NCBI GenBank assembly: GCA_964455095.1
Contig: CAYVUV010000080.1
Coordinates: forward strand, 1-49,629
Direction of reading: 5' to 3'
DNA: 49,629 nucleotides
Origin: CAYVUV01 sp964455095
Lineage (GTDB): Bacteria; Desulfobacterota; Binatia; HRBIN30; CADEER01
The position numbers and the translations under genes are program-made. Positions 25,211 to 34,964 of the stretch are shown piece after piece. Position 1 is the stretch's first letter. Every line of letters begins with the position of its first letter. A model generated the notes under the pieces. That model saw nothing but the letters and a program-made list of their open reading frames with translations. It made no database searches and was not told the DNA's origin.

Positions 25211-26140
25211 GTGGCGACACGGCATCGAGTGCTGCGATCGGTCCTCTCGGAATATCTGAAGGCGGAGGACCTCGACCGCGAAGGGGCGCAGCTCGGTGCG
25301 CTCGGTATCGAGGTGCAGCGCAGCGAGGTGCGACGGCCGAGCCTGGCGGGCGCGACCATTCTGGTGCTCGATACCAAGCTGCGCGTCGATGCGGAGCTAC
25401 TCGGTTCGGCGGACCGACTGGAGCTGATCGTCACCACCACTTCGGGCCACGACCACATCGATGTTGAGGAGGCGGCGCGGCGCGGCGTGCGCGTCGCACG
25501 TTGCCCGCTGGCGCGCCGCGAGTCGGTGGTGGCGACCTCGATGGCCATGGCGCTCAGCTTTGCGCGCGACGTGCCGTGGTTGCACCGCGAGGCGCGTGAA
25601 GGCCGCTGGGCGCGCAAGGCGCTGCCCGTGCGCCATCTGAGCATTCCCAGCGAGCTCACCGTCGGTGTGATCGGGCACGGCGTGATAGGAGCGCACGCGG
25701 CCCGCATGTGGCGCGGCCTCGGCGCCCGCGTGTTGGTATCCGATCCGCATTGCGGCGAACACGTTGCGCCGCTGGATCTGGCGCGGCACAGCCAGCTCGT
25801 GACGCTGCATTGCTCGCTGACGCCGAGTTCGAACGGTCTGGTGAATGCCGACTTCGTGGCGGCGATGCCGTCGGGCAGTATCCTGATCAACACCGCCAGG
25901 GGCGAGTGCGTCGACATGGGCGCGCTCCTGGCGGCGGACCATCTGGCCGGAATCGGCCTCGACGTCTTTTCCGAGGAACCCTGGCCCGCACTCCAGGCGC
26001 TCGCACTTCGCCCCAACGTCGTGGTCACGCCGCATGCCGCCGGGTACTACGACGGTTTGGGCCCGGCGGTTTGTGGAGAGGTGGTCGCGACGGTCCGCTC
26101 GTGGGTGGCGGACGGGACTGTGGCGCACGCGGTGGCGTGA
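25211..26140 (+). CDS. D-isomer-specific 2-hydroxyacid dehydrogenase
   Basis: An NAD-dependent 2-hydroxyacid dehydrogenase of 309 residues, about the normal length. The Rossmann domain has VIGHGVIGAHAARMWRGLG and the acid ending of the second strand (VSDPH). The catalytic residues are in place: Arg230 (NTARGECVD), Glu256 (DVFSEEPW) and His275 (VTPHAAGYY). The substrate-binding half carries LIVTTTSGHDHID, where most members have a similar NxxD motif. No ATG lies near the start of similarity; GTG 25211 or GTG 25229 would serve. It is divergent from the acyl-CoA dehydrogenase, with 111 bases between them. The exact substrate (erythronate-4-phosphate, glyoxylate, phosphoglycerate and others) cannot be read from the sequence. 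Confidence 0.85.
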   Translation: MATRHRVLRSVLSEYLKAEDLDREGAQLGALGIEVQRSEVRRPSLAGATILVLDTKLRVDAELLGSADRLELIVTTTSGHDHIDVEEAARRGVRVARCPLARRESVVATSMAMALSFARDVPWLHREAREGRWARKALPVRHLSIPSELTVGVIGHGVIGAHAARMWRGLGARVLVSDPHCGEHVAPLDLARHSQLVTLHCSLTPSSNGLVNADFVAAMPSGSILINTARGECVDMGALLAADHLAGIGLDVFSEEPWPALQALALRPNVVVTPHAAGYYDGLGPAVCGEVVATVRSWVADGTVAHAVA

Positions 26141-26180
26141 AGGGACCGCGAAGTGCAGTCGTGCGCTTCGCGATCCTTGC

Positions 26181-26217
26181 AATACCCCCATCCAAACCTT
26201 CCTGCGCAGGGGGAAGG
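26181..26217 (+). repeat. Degenerate CCCCC/GGGGG intergenic repeat, copy 1
   Basis: Between the dehydrogenase and uup, ACCCCCATCC...AGGGGGAAG resembles the copy at 28097-28130. CCTTCC (26197-26202) pairs with GGAAGG (26212-26217), enclosing the palindrome CCTGCGCAGG. The likeness is partial. Confidence 0.4.
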
Positions 26218-26280
26218 CTTCAAATCAATGTTGACTCGACGCACCGTGCGCCGGCGCGCGGGAGCTGTTAGATCACCCGG

Positions 26281-28077
26281 ATGGCGCTGTTGCTCGGCTG
26301 TCAGAAAATTGCGAAGGCGTATGGCGCGGCGCCGCTGTTCGCCGATCTCTCGTTCGGCATCCACGATGGCGATCGCATCGGGCTGGTTGGTCCGAATGGG
26401 TGCGGGAAGTCGACGCTGCTGCGCGTGTTGGCCGGGGTCGAGCCGCCCGACGACGGCACCGTGTCGCTGCGCCGGCTGACCCGACTGGCCTACGTACCCC
26501 AACACCCGGAGCTGGCTGCCGAGCATACGGTCGCGCAACTGCTCACCGCAGCGCTGGCGGAAGACGACCTCGACGACACGGCGCGCGACACGCGCGTGCG
26601 CACGACGCTCGGCCGCTGCGGCTTCACCGACCCGGCAGTCACTCCCGCCGCGCTCTCCGGCGGGTGGCGCAAGCGCCTGGCGATCGCCCTGGCGCTGGTT
26701 CGCGCTCCGGATCTGCTGCTGATGGACGAGCCCACCAACCACCTCGACCTGGACGGCATCCTCTGGCTCGAGCGGCTGCTGCAGTCGGAGCCGGCCGCGT
26801 TCCTGGTCGTCAGCCACGACCGCTGGTTTCTCGAGCATGTCGCCGAGCGCATGCTCGATCTCGATCCGGTCCACGCCGGCGGTTTCTTCGAGACGCGCGG
26901 GCGCTACAGCGAGTTTCTCGAGCGCAAAGACGCCGCCCTGCGCGAGCAGGCGCACTGGCAGGAGACGCTGGGCAATCGGGTGCGCCGCGAGCTCGACTGG
27001 CTGCGCCACGGCCCCAAGGCGCGCACGACCAAAGCGCAGGCCCGCGTGCAGGAGGCCGCGCGTCTGGTCGACGAGCTGGCGACGGTGCAGAGTCGCCAGG
27101 AGCGGCGCGCCGCCGGCATCGACTTCAGCGCTACCGATCGACGCACCAAGCGGCTGGTCGTCGCCGAGCATGTCGTCAAGCGGTTCGGCGAGCGCCGTAT
27201 CATCGACGACGTCAGCCTCGTGCTTGGTCCCGGCACGCGCCTCGGACTGCTGGGTCCGAACGGCAGCGGCAAGTCGACATTGATCCGCTTGCTCACCGGT
27301 GAGCTGGTGCCCGACGGCGGCCGCATCGAGCGCGCCGAGGGCTTGCGCGTTGCGCTGCTCGACCAGCACCGCACCCAGCTCGACCCGTCGCTGACGCTGC
27401 GCCGCGCGCTGGCACCGCAGGGCGACCAGGTCGTGTTCGGCGAGCGCTCGATTCACGTCGCCGGTTGGGCGCGGCGGTTTCTGTTCCGCTCCGAGCAGCT
27501 CACCATGCCGGTCGGGCGTCTGTCCGGCGGTGAGCAGGCGCGCGTTCTCCTCGCCTCGCTGATGCTGCAGCCCGCCGACCTTCTGGTGCTCGACGAGCCG
27601 ACCAACGACCTCGACATCCCGACGCTGGAAGTGCTGGAGGAGAGCCTGGTCGAATTCCCCGGCGCCGTGGTGTTGGTGACGCACGATCGGTTTCTGTTCG
27701 AACGCGTCACCACCACGGTGCTCGCGCTCGACGGCAGCGGCGCGGCGACGGCGTATGCCGACTACCGCCAGTGGGAGGCGGCACGCCGCGAGCGCGTGGC
27801 GCCGGCCGCGCGCCCGCGGGCGGCGAGCGAGTCGGCGGCGCCGAAAGCCGCGGCGAAGCGGCTCAGTTGGGCCGAGCAGCGCGAGTGGGAAGGAATGGAA
27901 GCGGCGATCCTCGCCGCCGAGCAGCGGCTGGCTGATTGTCAGGCGGCCGCGCACGATCCGGCGATCGCGACTCGCGCCGACGAGCTGGCCGCGCGATGGC
28001 GCGATGTGCACGCCGCGCAAGAGGCTGTCGAGGCGCTCTTCGCTCGCTGGGCGGAGCTGGAGGGCAAGCGCGGCTGA
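26281..28077 (+). CDS. uup: ABC-F family ATPase Uup
   Basis: ABC-F proteins bind ribosomes rather than membranes; Uup helps with ribosome function and was first linked to precise excision of transposons. The 598-residue protein has two ABC cassettes: Walker A GPNGCGKST and GPNGSGKST, signatures LSGGWRKRLA and LSGGEQARVL, and Walker B LLLMDEPTNHLD and LLVLDEPTNDLD. Between them LDWLRHGPKARTTKAQARVQ is the Uup hallmark of the P-site tRNA-interaction linker region. After about residue 510 an Ala/Arg-rich stretch leads to a C-terminal coiled coil, also Uup-like and DNA-binding in E. coli. ATG 26281 matches the family start. Confidence 0.93.
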   Translation: MALLLGCQKIAKAYGAAPLFADLSFGIHDGDRIGLVGPNGCGKSTLLRVLAGVEPPDDGTVSLRRLTRLAYVPQHPELAAEHTVAQLLTAALAEDDLDDTARDTRVRTTLGRCGFTDPAVTPAALSGGWRKRLAIALALVRAPDLLLMDEPTNHLDLDGILWLERLLQSEPAAFLVVSHDRWFLEHVAERMLDLDPVHAGGFFETRGRYSEFLERKDAALREQAHWQETLGNRVRRELDWLRHGPKARTTKAQARVQEAARLVDELATVQSRQERRAAGIDFSATDRRTKRLVVAEHVVKRFGERRIIDDVSLVLGPGTRLGLLGPNGSGKSTLIRLLTGELVPDGGRIERAEGLRVALLDQHRTQLDPSLTLRRALAPQGDQVVFGERSIHVAGWARRFLFRSEQLTMPVGRLSGGEQARVLLASLMLQPADLLVLDEPTNDLDIPTLEVLEESLVEFPGAVVLVTHDRFLFERVTTTVLALDGSGAATAYADYRQWEAARRERVAPAARPRAASESAAPKAAAKRLSWAEQREWEGMEAAILAAEQRLADCQAAAHDPAIATRADELAARWRDVHAAQEAVEALFARWAELEGKRG

Positions 28078-28096
28078 GCTCAGATCGTTCTGAAAA

Positions 28097-28130
28097 ATCC
28101 CCCTCAATCCCCCTTTGCCAAAGGGGGAAG
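28097..28130 (+). repeat. CCCCC/GGGGG intergenic hairpin repeat, copy 2 (best)
   Basis: CCCCCTTT (28109-28116) pairs with AAAGGGGG (28120-28127) around GCC, preceded by a second CCCCC block (28099-28103). It sits 20 bases after the uup stop. It could act as a terminator, but the sequence matches a mobile-looking intergenic element common in several bacterial groups; two more divergent copies lie at 26181 and 41973. Confidence 0.6.
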
Positions 28131-28192
28131 ACGGATCAAGTCAATTCGTTGCCCGGCCGCGGACAGAGCTGGTACAAGGCGCAGCCACAGGC

Positions 28193-29251
28193 ATGCAGGA
28201 GCTGACGACAACTGGGGCCACCCTGGAGCGCTGGCTCGCCGCGCGACATCCGGAGGCGCGCGATCTCGCGATCACCGCGATGCGTGCGCCGAGTGCTGGG
28301 GCCTCGAACGAAACGCTGCTCTTCGACCTCGCGTGGCAACGCGACGGCCGCCGCGAGACGACGCCGATGGTGGTACGCGTCCAGCCGACGGCCGCCGGCG
28401 TGTTCCCCGTCTATGACTTGCAGCTGCAGTATCGCACCATGCAGTTGCTGGGCCCCTCAGCGGTGCCGGTGCCGAAGCTACTCGGTTTCGAGTCAGACCC
28501 CTCCGTGCTGGGCGCGCCGTTTTATCTGATGGAGCGCATCGACGGCGAGGTGCCGGTCGAGAACCCGCCGTACCATCTCACCGGTTGGTTGGCCGAGCTG
28601 CCCGAGTCGGAGCGCGCGCGCTTATGGCTGGCCGGCGTCGACGCCATCGCGACCGTGCACCGCGAGGATTGGCGCGCGCTCGGTTTCGGCTTTCTCGACC
28701 ACCCGGCACACGGCGCGACGCCGCTTCGCCAACAGCTCCACACCTACGTCGAGTTCGCGCGATGGGCCGAGCAGCTCGGCCGCCCGTATTCCTTCCTGTG
28801 GCGCGCGCACCGCTGGCTGGAAGCGAATCAGCCGCGCGACGAGCCGACGGCGCTGTGCTGGGGCGATGCCAAGCTGGCGAACTGTCTGTTCCGCGACGGC
28901 CGCTGCGTCGCCGCGTTGGACTGGGAGATGGTGCATCTCGGCAACCCGGTCGACGATGTCGCCTGGTGGCTGATCCTCGACCGCAGTCTCAGCGAGGGAT
29001 GGGGCTTTCCGCGGCTGGCCGGGCTGCCATCGCGCGAGGAGACCATCGCCCATTGGGAAGCGCGATCCGGTTTTTCGGCCCGCGACGTCGTCTACTACGA
29101 GGTCTTCGGCGCCTTCAAGTTCTCCGTCATCATGGCGCGCGTTGGCACGCTGCTGATGGAGCAGGGCGTCATGCCGCGCGAGACGGAGATGGATGTGCAC
29201 AACGGCGGCGCGCGCGTGCTGGCGACGCTGCTCGACCAGGTCGGAGGTTAG
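28193..29251 (+). CDS. APH-family phosphotransferase (ACAD10/11 kinase-like)
   Basis: A 352-residue kinase-fold phosphotransferase. APSAGASNETLLFDL is the nucleotide loop, VVRVQP carries the lysine-equivalent strand, FYLMERIDGEVP is the hinge, CWGDAKLANCLF the catalytic loop (His of HGD replaced by Trp, Asp and Asn kept) and ALDWEM the metal-binding Asp loop, followed by HLGNPVDDVAWWL. The same pattern occurs in the kinase domain fused to acyl-CoA dehydrogenase in ACAD10/11 and in LvaA-like enzymes that phosphorylate 4-hydroxyacyl-CoA; drug resistance is unlikely. ATG 28193 (MQELTTTGATLERW) is chosen over an upstream ATG inside the repeat region. The next gene begins 3 bases after the stop. 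Confidence 0.8.
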   Translation: MQELTTTGATLERWLAARHPEARDLAITAMRAPSAGASNETLLFDLAWQRDGRRETTPMVVRVQPTAAGVFPVYDLQLQYRTMQLLGPSAVPVPKLLGFESDPSVLGAPFYLMERIDGEVPVENPPYHLTGWLAELPESERARLWLAGVDAIATVHREDWRALGFGFLDHPAHGATPLRQQLHTYVEFARWAEQLGRPYSFLWRAHRWLEANQPRDEPTALCWGDAKLANCLFRDGRCVAALDWEMVHLGNPVDDVAWWLILDRSLSEGWGFPRLAGLPSREETIAHWEARSGFSARDVVYYEVFGAFKFSVIMARVGTLLMEQGVMPRETEMDVHNGGARVLATLLDQVGG

Positions 29252-29254
29252 GGC

Positions 29255-30406
29255 ATGAACGGTACGATCGGTCCGCTGCTCAAGGCGGACGAGCTCTTCG
29301 CGCATCAGATCGTCGACACCTTCGCCACCGTGTCGCAGAGCGACTACTCCTGGACCGAAAAGGTTTGCGGCATGGCGGCAGCGCGCGACGGCTCGCTGCA
29401 GATCGGATTCGGGTTCGGCAAGTACCCGAACCGCAACGTGCTCGACGCGTACGGCGGCGTGTCGCGTGGCGTCGAGCAGTGGACGGTGCGCGCCAGCCGC
29501 GAGCTCGGGCCCGACCCCGAGACGATCGCGGTCGGTCCGCTGCGCTATGACATTGTCGAGCCCTTGCGCTCGGTGCGCGTGCGCCTCGACGCCAACGCCG
29601 CGCAGCCGATCGCGTTCGATCTCGTCTTCGATGGCGCCGCCCCCTGCGCGCTGGAGGATCGCGAAGACCGCCGCACGCTCAACGGCTTCCGCCACACGGC
29701 GCACCAGATTCGCTATCACCAGACCGGCACGGCGACCGGCTGGGTCGAGGTCGCCGGCCGTCGCACCGAGATGCGGCCCGACACGTGGGTGGCCACGCGC
29801 GACCACTCGTGGGGTATTCGCCCCGACGTCGGCGTACCCTTGGCCGATCTGCCGCCCGATCCGCTGTCGAACTTCTCGATGAACGTGCTGGCGCTGTGGA
29901 ATCCGATCCTCTTCGAGGAGCCGAACGGCAATCGGTACGCCTTTCACCAGTACATCTTGCGGGTCGTCGGCTTCGGCATTCGCCACGAGCGCACGCAGGG
30001 CGGGGTCGAGCACGCCGACGGGCGGCGCGAGCTGGTGCGCGACATCGCCCCGCATCTGACCTTCAACCCGGCGAACAAACGCTTCGTGCGCGGCCGCTTC
30101 GTTTGCGCCATGGCGGACGGCGGCGAGCGGGTGCTCGAGGCCGAAGCGGTCGGCGACACGGGCTTCCACCTCGGCACCGGCTTGTACCTCGGGTTCGACG
30201 GCAAGCACCACGGCACCTATTGCGGCGATCTGCACGTCGAAGGCGAGCACTTCGCCAACTGCGCCGATCCGGCGATCGTGGCGCGGATCAATCAGTTTCG
30301 CGACTGCGTCATCCGCGTCCGCGACCTCTCCACCGGCGCGACGGGGTGGGGCAACTGCCAGACGTATGTCGCGGGGGCGTGGCCGGATTTTGGAATCAGC
30401 GAGTGA
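29255..30406 (+). CDS. Lipocalin-like protein paired with the phosphotransferase, unknown function
   Basis: A 383-residue beta-rich soluble protein without signal peptide or membrane helix. VATRDHSWGIRPDVG resembles the conserved HSWG/HNWG motif of CrtC/AttH and related lipocalin-type proteins; the surrounding sequence looks like the DUF7064/7065 type often found near acyl-CoA and APH-like genes in actinobacteria and soil deltaproteobacteria (from memory, not searched). It starts 3 bases after the phosphotransferase, so it is coupled to it and probably works on the same lipid or terpenoid substrate. No catalytic activity is known to me. It ends 12 bases from the convergent kinase gene. Confidence 0.6.
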   Translation: MNGTIGPLLKADELFAHQIVDTFATVSQSDYSWTEKVCGMAAARDGSLQIGFGFGKYPNRNVLDAYGGVSRGVEQWTVRASRELGPDPETIAVGPLRYDIVEPLRSVRVRLDANAAQPIAFDLVFDGAAPCALEDREDRRTLNGFRHTAHQIRYHQTGTATGWVEVAGRRTEMRPDTWVATRDHSWGIRPDVGVPLADLPPDPLSNFSMNVLALWNPILFEEPNGNRYAFHQYILRVVGFGIRHERTQGGVEHADGRRELVRDIAPHLTFNPANKRFVRGRFVCAMADGGERVLEAEAVGDTGFHLGTGLYLGFDGKHHGTYCGDLHVEGEHFANCADPAIVARINQFRDCVIRVRDLSTGATGWGNCQTYVAGAWPDFGISE

Positions 30407-30418
30407 TGCAGCGCAGGA

Positions 30419-32479
<2,061 letters not shown>

Positions 32480-32572
32480 CCGTCATGCCATGCGATCATT
32501 TCAGCAACCGCAGACGGATGAGGGATGCCTCACGGTCGCGGGATTGGCGGAAGCGGGGAAACCGGCGGATTG

Positions 32573-33862
32573 TCAGGGCCGCAGGGGGCGGTCTGTGAAA
32601 GCAAACCGCGCCGTTCCGGTGGAGCGCACGAAGGCGAGCTCCGGTCGCTCGGGCGCCGGCGCCGCGTTGGCGTCTACGGCGATGTCCCAGGCGAGTCGGG
32701 CCCCTCCCAGCGGAGTTGCGGGCACGCAGCGGGCGCGCGGATTCACCGCTTCGACCATGGCGTCGAGGGCGGGATGCGGCGCTGCGTCGAGCAAGGCCAA
32801 CCAGCTGTGGCGGTCGCTTTCGTGCAGGGCATCGCAGTCTTCGATCCACAACCGCCCACGCTCGGCTGATATCAGCTCCGTGCCGATGCGCGCGTAGCCC
32901 GGCACGAAGGCCGGATGGAACTGCAGCACCTTGAGGATCGCGTCGGCGCCGTCGCCGGTGATGCCCAGCGCCGCGCGCAGGCGTTCGGCGGCGATGACCC
33001 CGGCGGCGATCCATTGCGCGGTGCCGACGGCCGCCGCCATCGCGTCGCCGCCGCGGTCGGCGACGGTCATCATCAGCGCGCGGATGAGCAGATGATCCTG
33101 AACCAGGAGCTCGCGGCAGACCTGCACCAGGGCGGCATGCGAGAGGTCCTCGAGCTGGAAGTCCGGGGCGAAGGGACCGGCGTAGTCGGGCCAGCCGCCC
33201 GGCGCGTTGTCGGATGGCGGGGCGAACTCGAACCGGGCGAGGCGCGAGGCGCGCACGCGCGCGGTGAGCGCGATCTCCTGCACGGGCTCGGCCGCCGGGT
33301 CGATGGCGATCTCCCAGCGGCAGTGCGGGCCGCGATCGGCCGGCAGGCGCGGCGGCCGGTGCACGGGGCGACAGCGGGCGCGTGGGTTGGTCGCGACCGC
33401 GGTGGCGTCGAAGGTCGGGTCTTCGATAGCGTGACACATCGAGTGCACGGCGGCTTCGCCGAACGGCTCGACCTCGAGCAGCGCGCCGCAGCGCTGCAGG
33501 TAGAAGTAGCCGCGCGAGGGGCTCTCCAGCTCGTAGCGCACGTCCATGTACTGATGCGCGAAGCCGACGTCGAGCTGCAGGCCCTTCATGATGGTGGCCA
33601 TGTCGTCGCCCTCGAAGCGCATGGCGCGCTGCATGCGGCGGGTGTAGATCGGGCTGGCGCCCATCCACTCCTCGATCGCTACCGCTTCACGAGCCTGGGC
33701 GCCGAGCTGCATATGCACGGGTGGCAGGCCGGCGCGGTTCAGGAGATGGCCGAACAGCATGTACTCGCGGCCGAGGGAGACCAGCGCGCGGCGCGAGAGG
33801 TCGCCGAGCGTGAGTCCGCGGGTGAACGGGCCGCGGTAGTCCTGCCGGTCCAGCGTAGGCAT
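32573..33862 (-). CDS. Internally duplicated protein of unknown function
   Basis: I do not recognise this 429-residue protein. It has two halves of about 210 residues with the same landmarks: DYRGPFTRGLTLGDLS and DYAGPFAPDFQLEDLS at their starts, ALVSLGREYM and ALVQVCREL next, and PRARCRPVHRP and PRARCVPATPL late in each. The halves are predicted largely helical with beta at the ends. There is no signal peptide or membrane helix. The two PRARC motifs with the preceding Asn (TNPRARC, VNPRARC) are the most conserved and may hold the active or binding site. It lies 52 bases after the DUF2804 gene and is probably cotranscribed with it and the esterase. Confidence 0.7.
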   Translation of the reverse strand: MPTLDRQDYRGPFTRGLTLGDLSRRALVSLGREYMLFGHLLNRAGLPPVHMQLGAQAREAVAIEEWMGASPIYTRRMQRAMRFEGDDMATIMKGLQLDVGFAHQYMDVRYELESPSRGYFYLQRCGALLEVEPFGEAAVHSMCHAIEDPTFDATAVATNPRARCRPVHRPPRLPADRGPHCRWEIAIDPAAEPVQEIALTARVRASRLARFEFAPPSDNAPGGWPDYAGPFAPDFQLEDLSHAALVQVCRELLVQDHLLIRALMMTVADRGGDAMAAAVGTAQWIAAGVIAAERLRAALGITGDGADAILKVLQFHPAFVPGYARIGTELISAERGRLWIEDCDALHESDRHSWLALLDAAPHPALDAMVEAVNPRARCVPATPLGGARLAWDIAVDANAAPAPERPELAFVRSTGTARFAFTDRPLRP

Positions 33863-33914
33863 GCGACACCACTAGCGGGCCGACGCGCCGGCGGTCAACG
33901 CGATCGCGTGGCGA

Positions 33915-34964
33915 TCACCAGCGCGCCAGATGCTCCTCGGCCCAACCGATCAAGCCGGATATCTCGATGCGCGCACCGCCGTCGTCGATCACCACACCGT
34001 CGAAGCGGCCGAAGAGCACATTGAGTTTGGTCCTGAGCAATCCGAGGTTCACGTCGGCGGGTTTGTTGAAGAACGGCGTGAAGCGGAGGTCGACGCGCTG
34101 CGAACGCGGGGCCGAGATGCGCCATGGCGCCAGCCAGTTGCTGCGGTCGTACTCCCAGACGAGGTCTTCGGACACCTTGTGCAGGCGCCCGTCGATACAC
34201 AGGCCGTTCTCGGTCGAGCCGGTGCCGTCGGTCCACTTGCCGCCGAGATTGAGACCGACCGTATGCCCGCCCTGCACGCCCGACGCGGAGGCCCAGTTCC
34301 ATGCGCTGCGCCAGGGCCAGATGCCGCGGCCGAAGTCGAGGCAACCAAAGGCGCCGTTGTGGGTGCCGAAGGCGTGCTCCTCGCCGCCGATGCGCACGCG
34401 GCCGCTGGCTGGCCTGGTGTTGTGCTTGGACGTGTACTGGAAACGGCGGGCGCTCCACGGCACCACGACGGAGAGCGTCTCGTGCCCGGGCGGCATGGCG
34501 ACGAAGAGGTCGGCGTCGAGCGGGCCGCGCGGCGTGTCGAAGGCGGCGCACAGACGGGTGCCGTCCGACTCCTCGCGAATGTCGAGGCGCAGTCCGCTGC
34601 GGTCGAACGCAATCGCGCTGCCGCCGACGGTGTCGGGCTGCGCGAAGCCGCGCGCCAGCGGCACGACCACCATCTTCTCGACCACGCGCTGCGTCGCGTA
34701 CTCGAGGAACCACGCATCGGCGATGCCGATGTAGTCGAGGTCGGTGTAGGTGAGCGACAAGAGATGCGTGTCGGTGGTCACGCACCAGTAGTCCCAGCGC
34801 TTCTTGCGCAGCGGCGACCCGCGCAGGTTGCAGCGGTGCAGCGGCCGGCGCGACCAGCCGATGGCTGCGGGGTTCAGGCGCCCGTCGTCGAGGCACTCGG
34901 AGACCGGCGCCGTGATCTCGCGCTCGGTGGGCACTGCGCGCGCCGCGGGTACCGGCGCGCTCAC
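33915..34964 (-). CDS. DUF2804 family protein
   Basis: A 349-residue protein of the DUF2804 type: KKRWDYWCVTTDTHLLSLTY and DLDYIGIADAWFLEY in the first third, GTHNGAFGCLDFGRGIWPW in the middle and WEYDRSNWLAPW late. The family is thought to share the lipocalin-like fold of CrtC/AttH; no activity is established. GTG 34964 is chosen because it overlaps the esterase stop (GTGA), an arrangement that couples the two genes; the open frame extends further upstream inside the esterase gene but shows no similarity there. No signal peptide is present, so it is cytoplasmic, unlike the esterase. Confidence 0.85.
   Translation of the reverse strand: MSAPVPAARAVPTEREITAPVSECLDDGRLNPAAIGWSRRPLHRCNLRGSPLRKKRWDYWCVTTDTHLLSLTYTDLDYIGIADAWFLEYATQRVVEKMVVVPLARGFAQPDTVGGSAIAFDRSGLRLDIREESDGTRLCAAFDTPRGPLDADLFVAMPPGHETLSVVVPWSARRFQYTSKHNTRPASGRVRIGGEEHAFGTHNGAFGCLDFGRGIWPWRSAWNWASASGVQGGHTVGLNLGGKWTDGTGSTENGLCIDGRLHKVSEDLVWEYDRSNWLAPWRISAPRSQRVDLRFTPFFNKPADVNLGLLRTKLNVLFGRFDGVVIDDGGARIEISGLIGWAEEHLARW

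Noticed and set aside
28193..29251. Aminoglycoside resistance phosphotransferase
   Set aside because: The catalytic loop is CWGD rather than HGD and the pattern matches ACAD10/11-type kinases near acyl-CoA genes, not drug-modifying enzymes.
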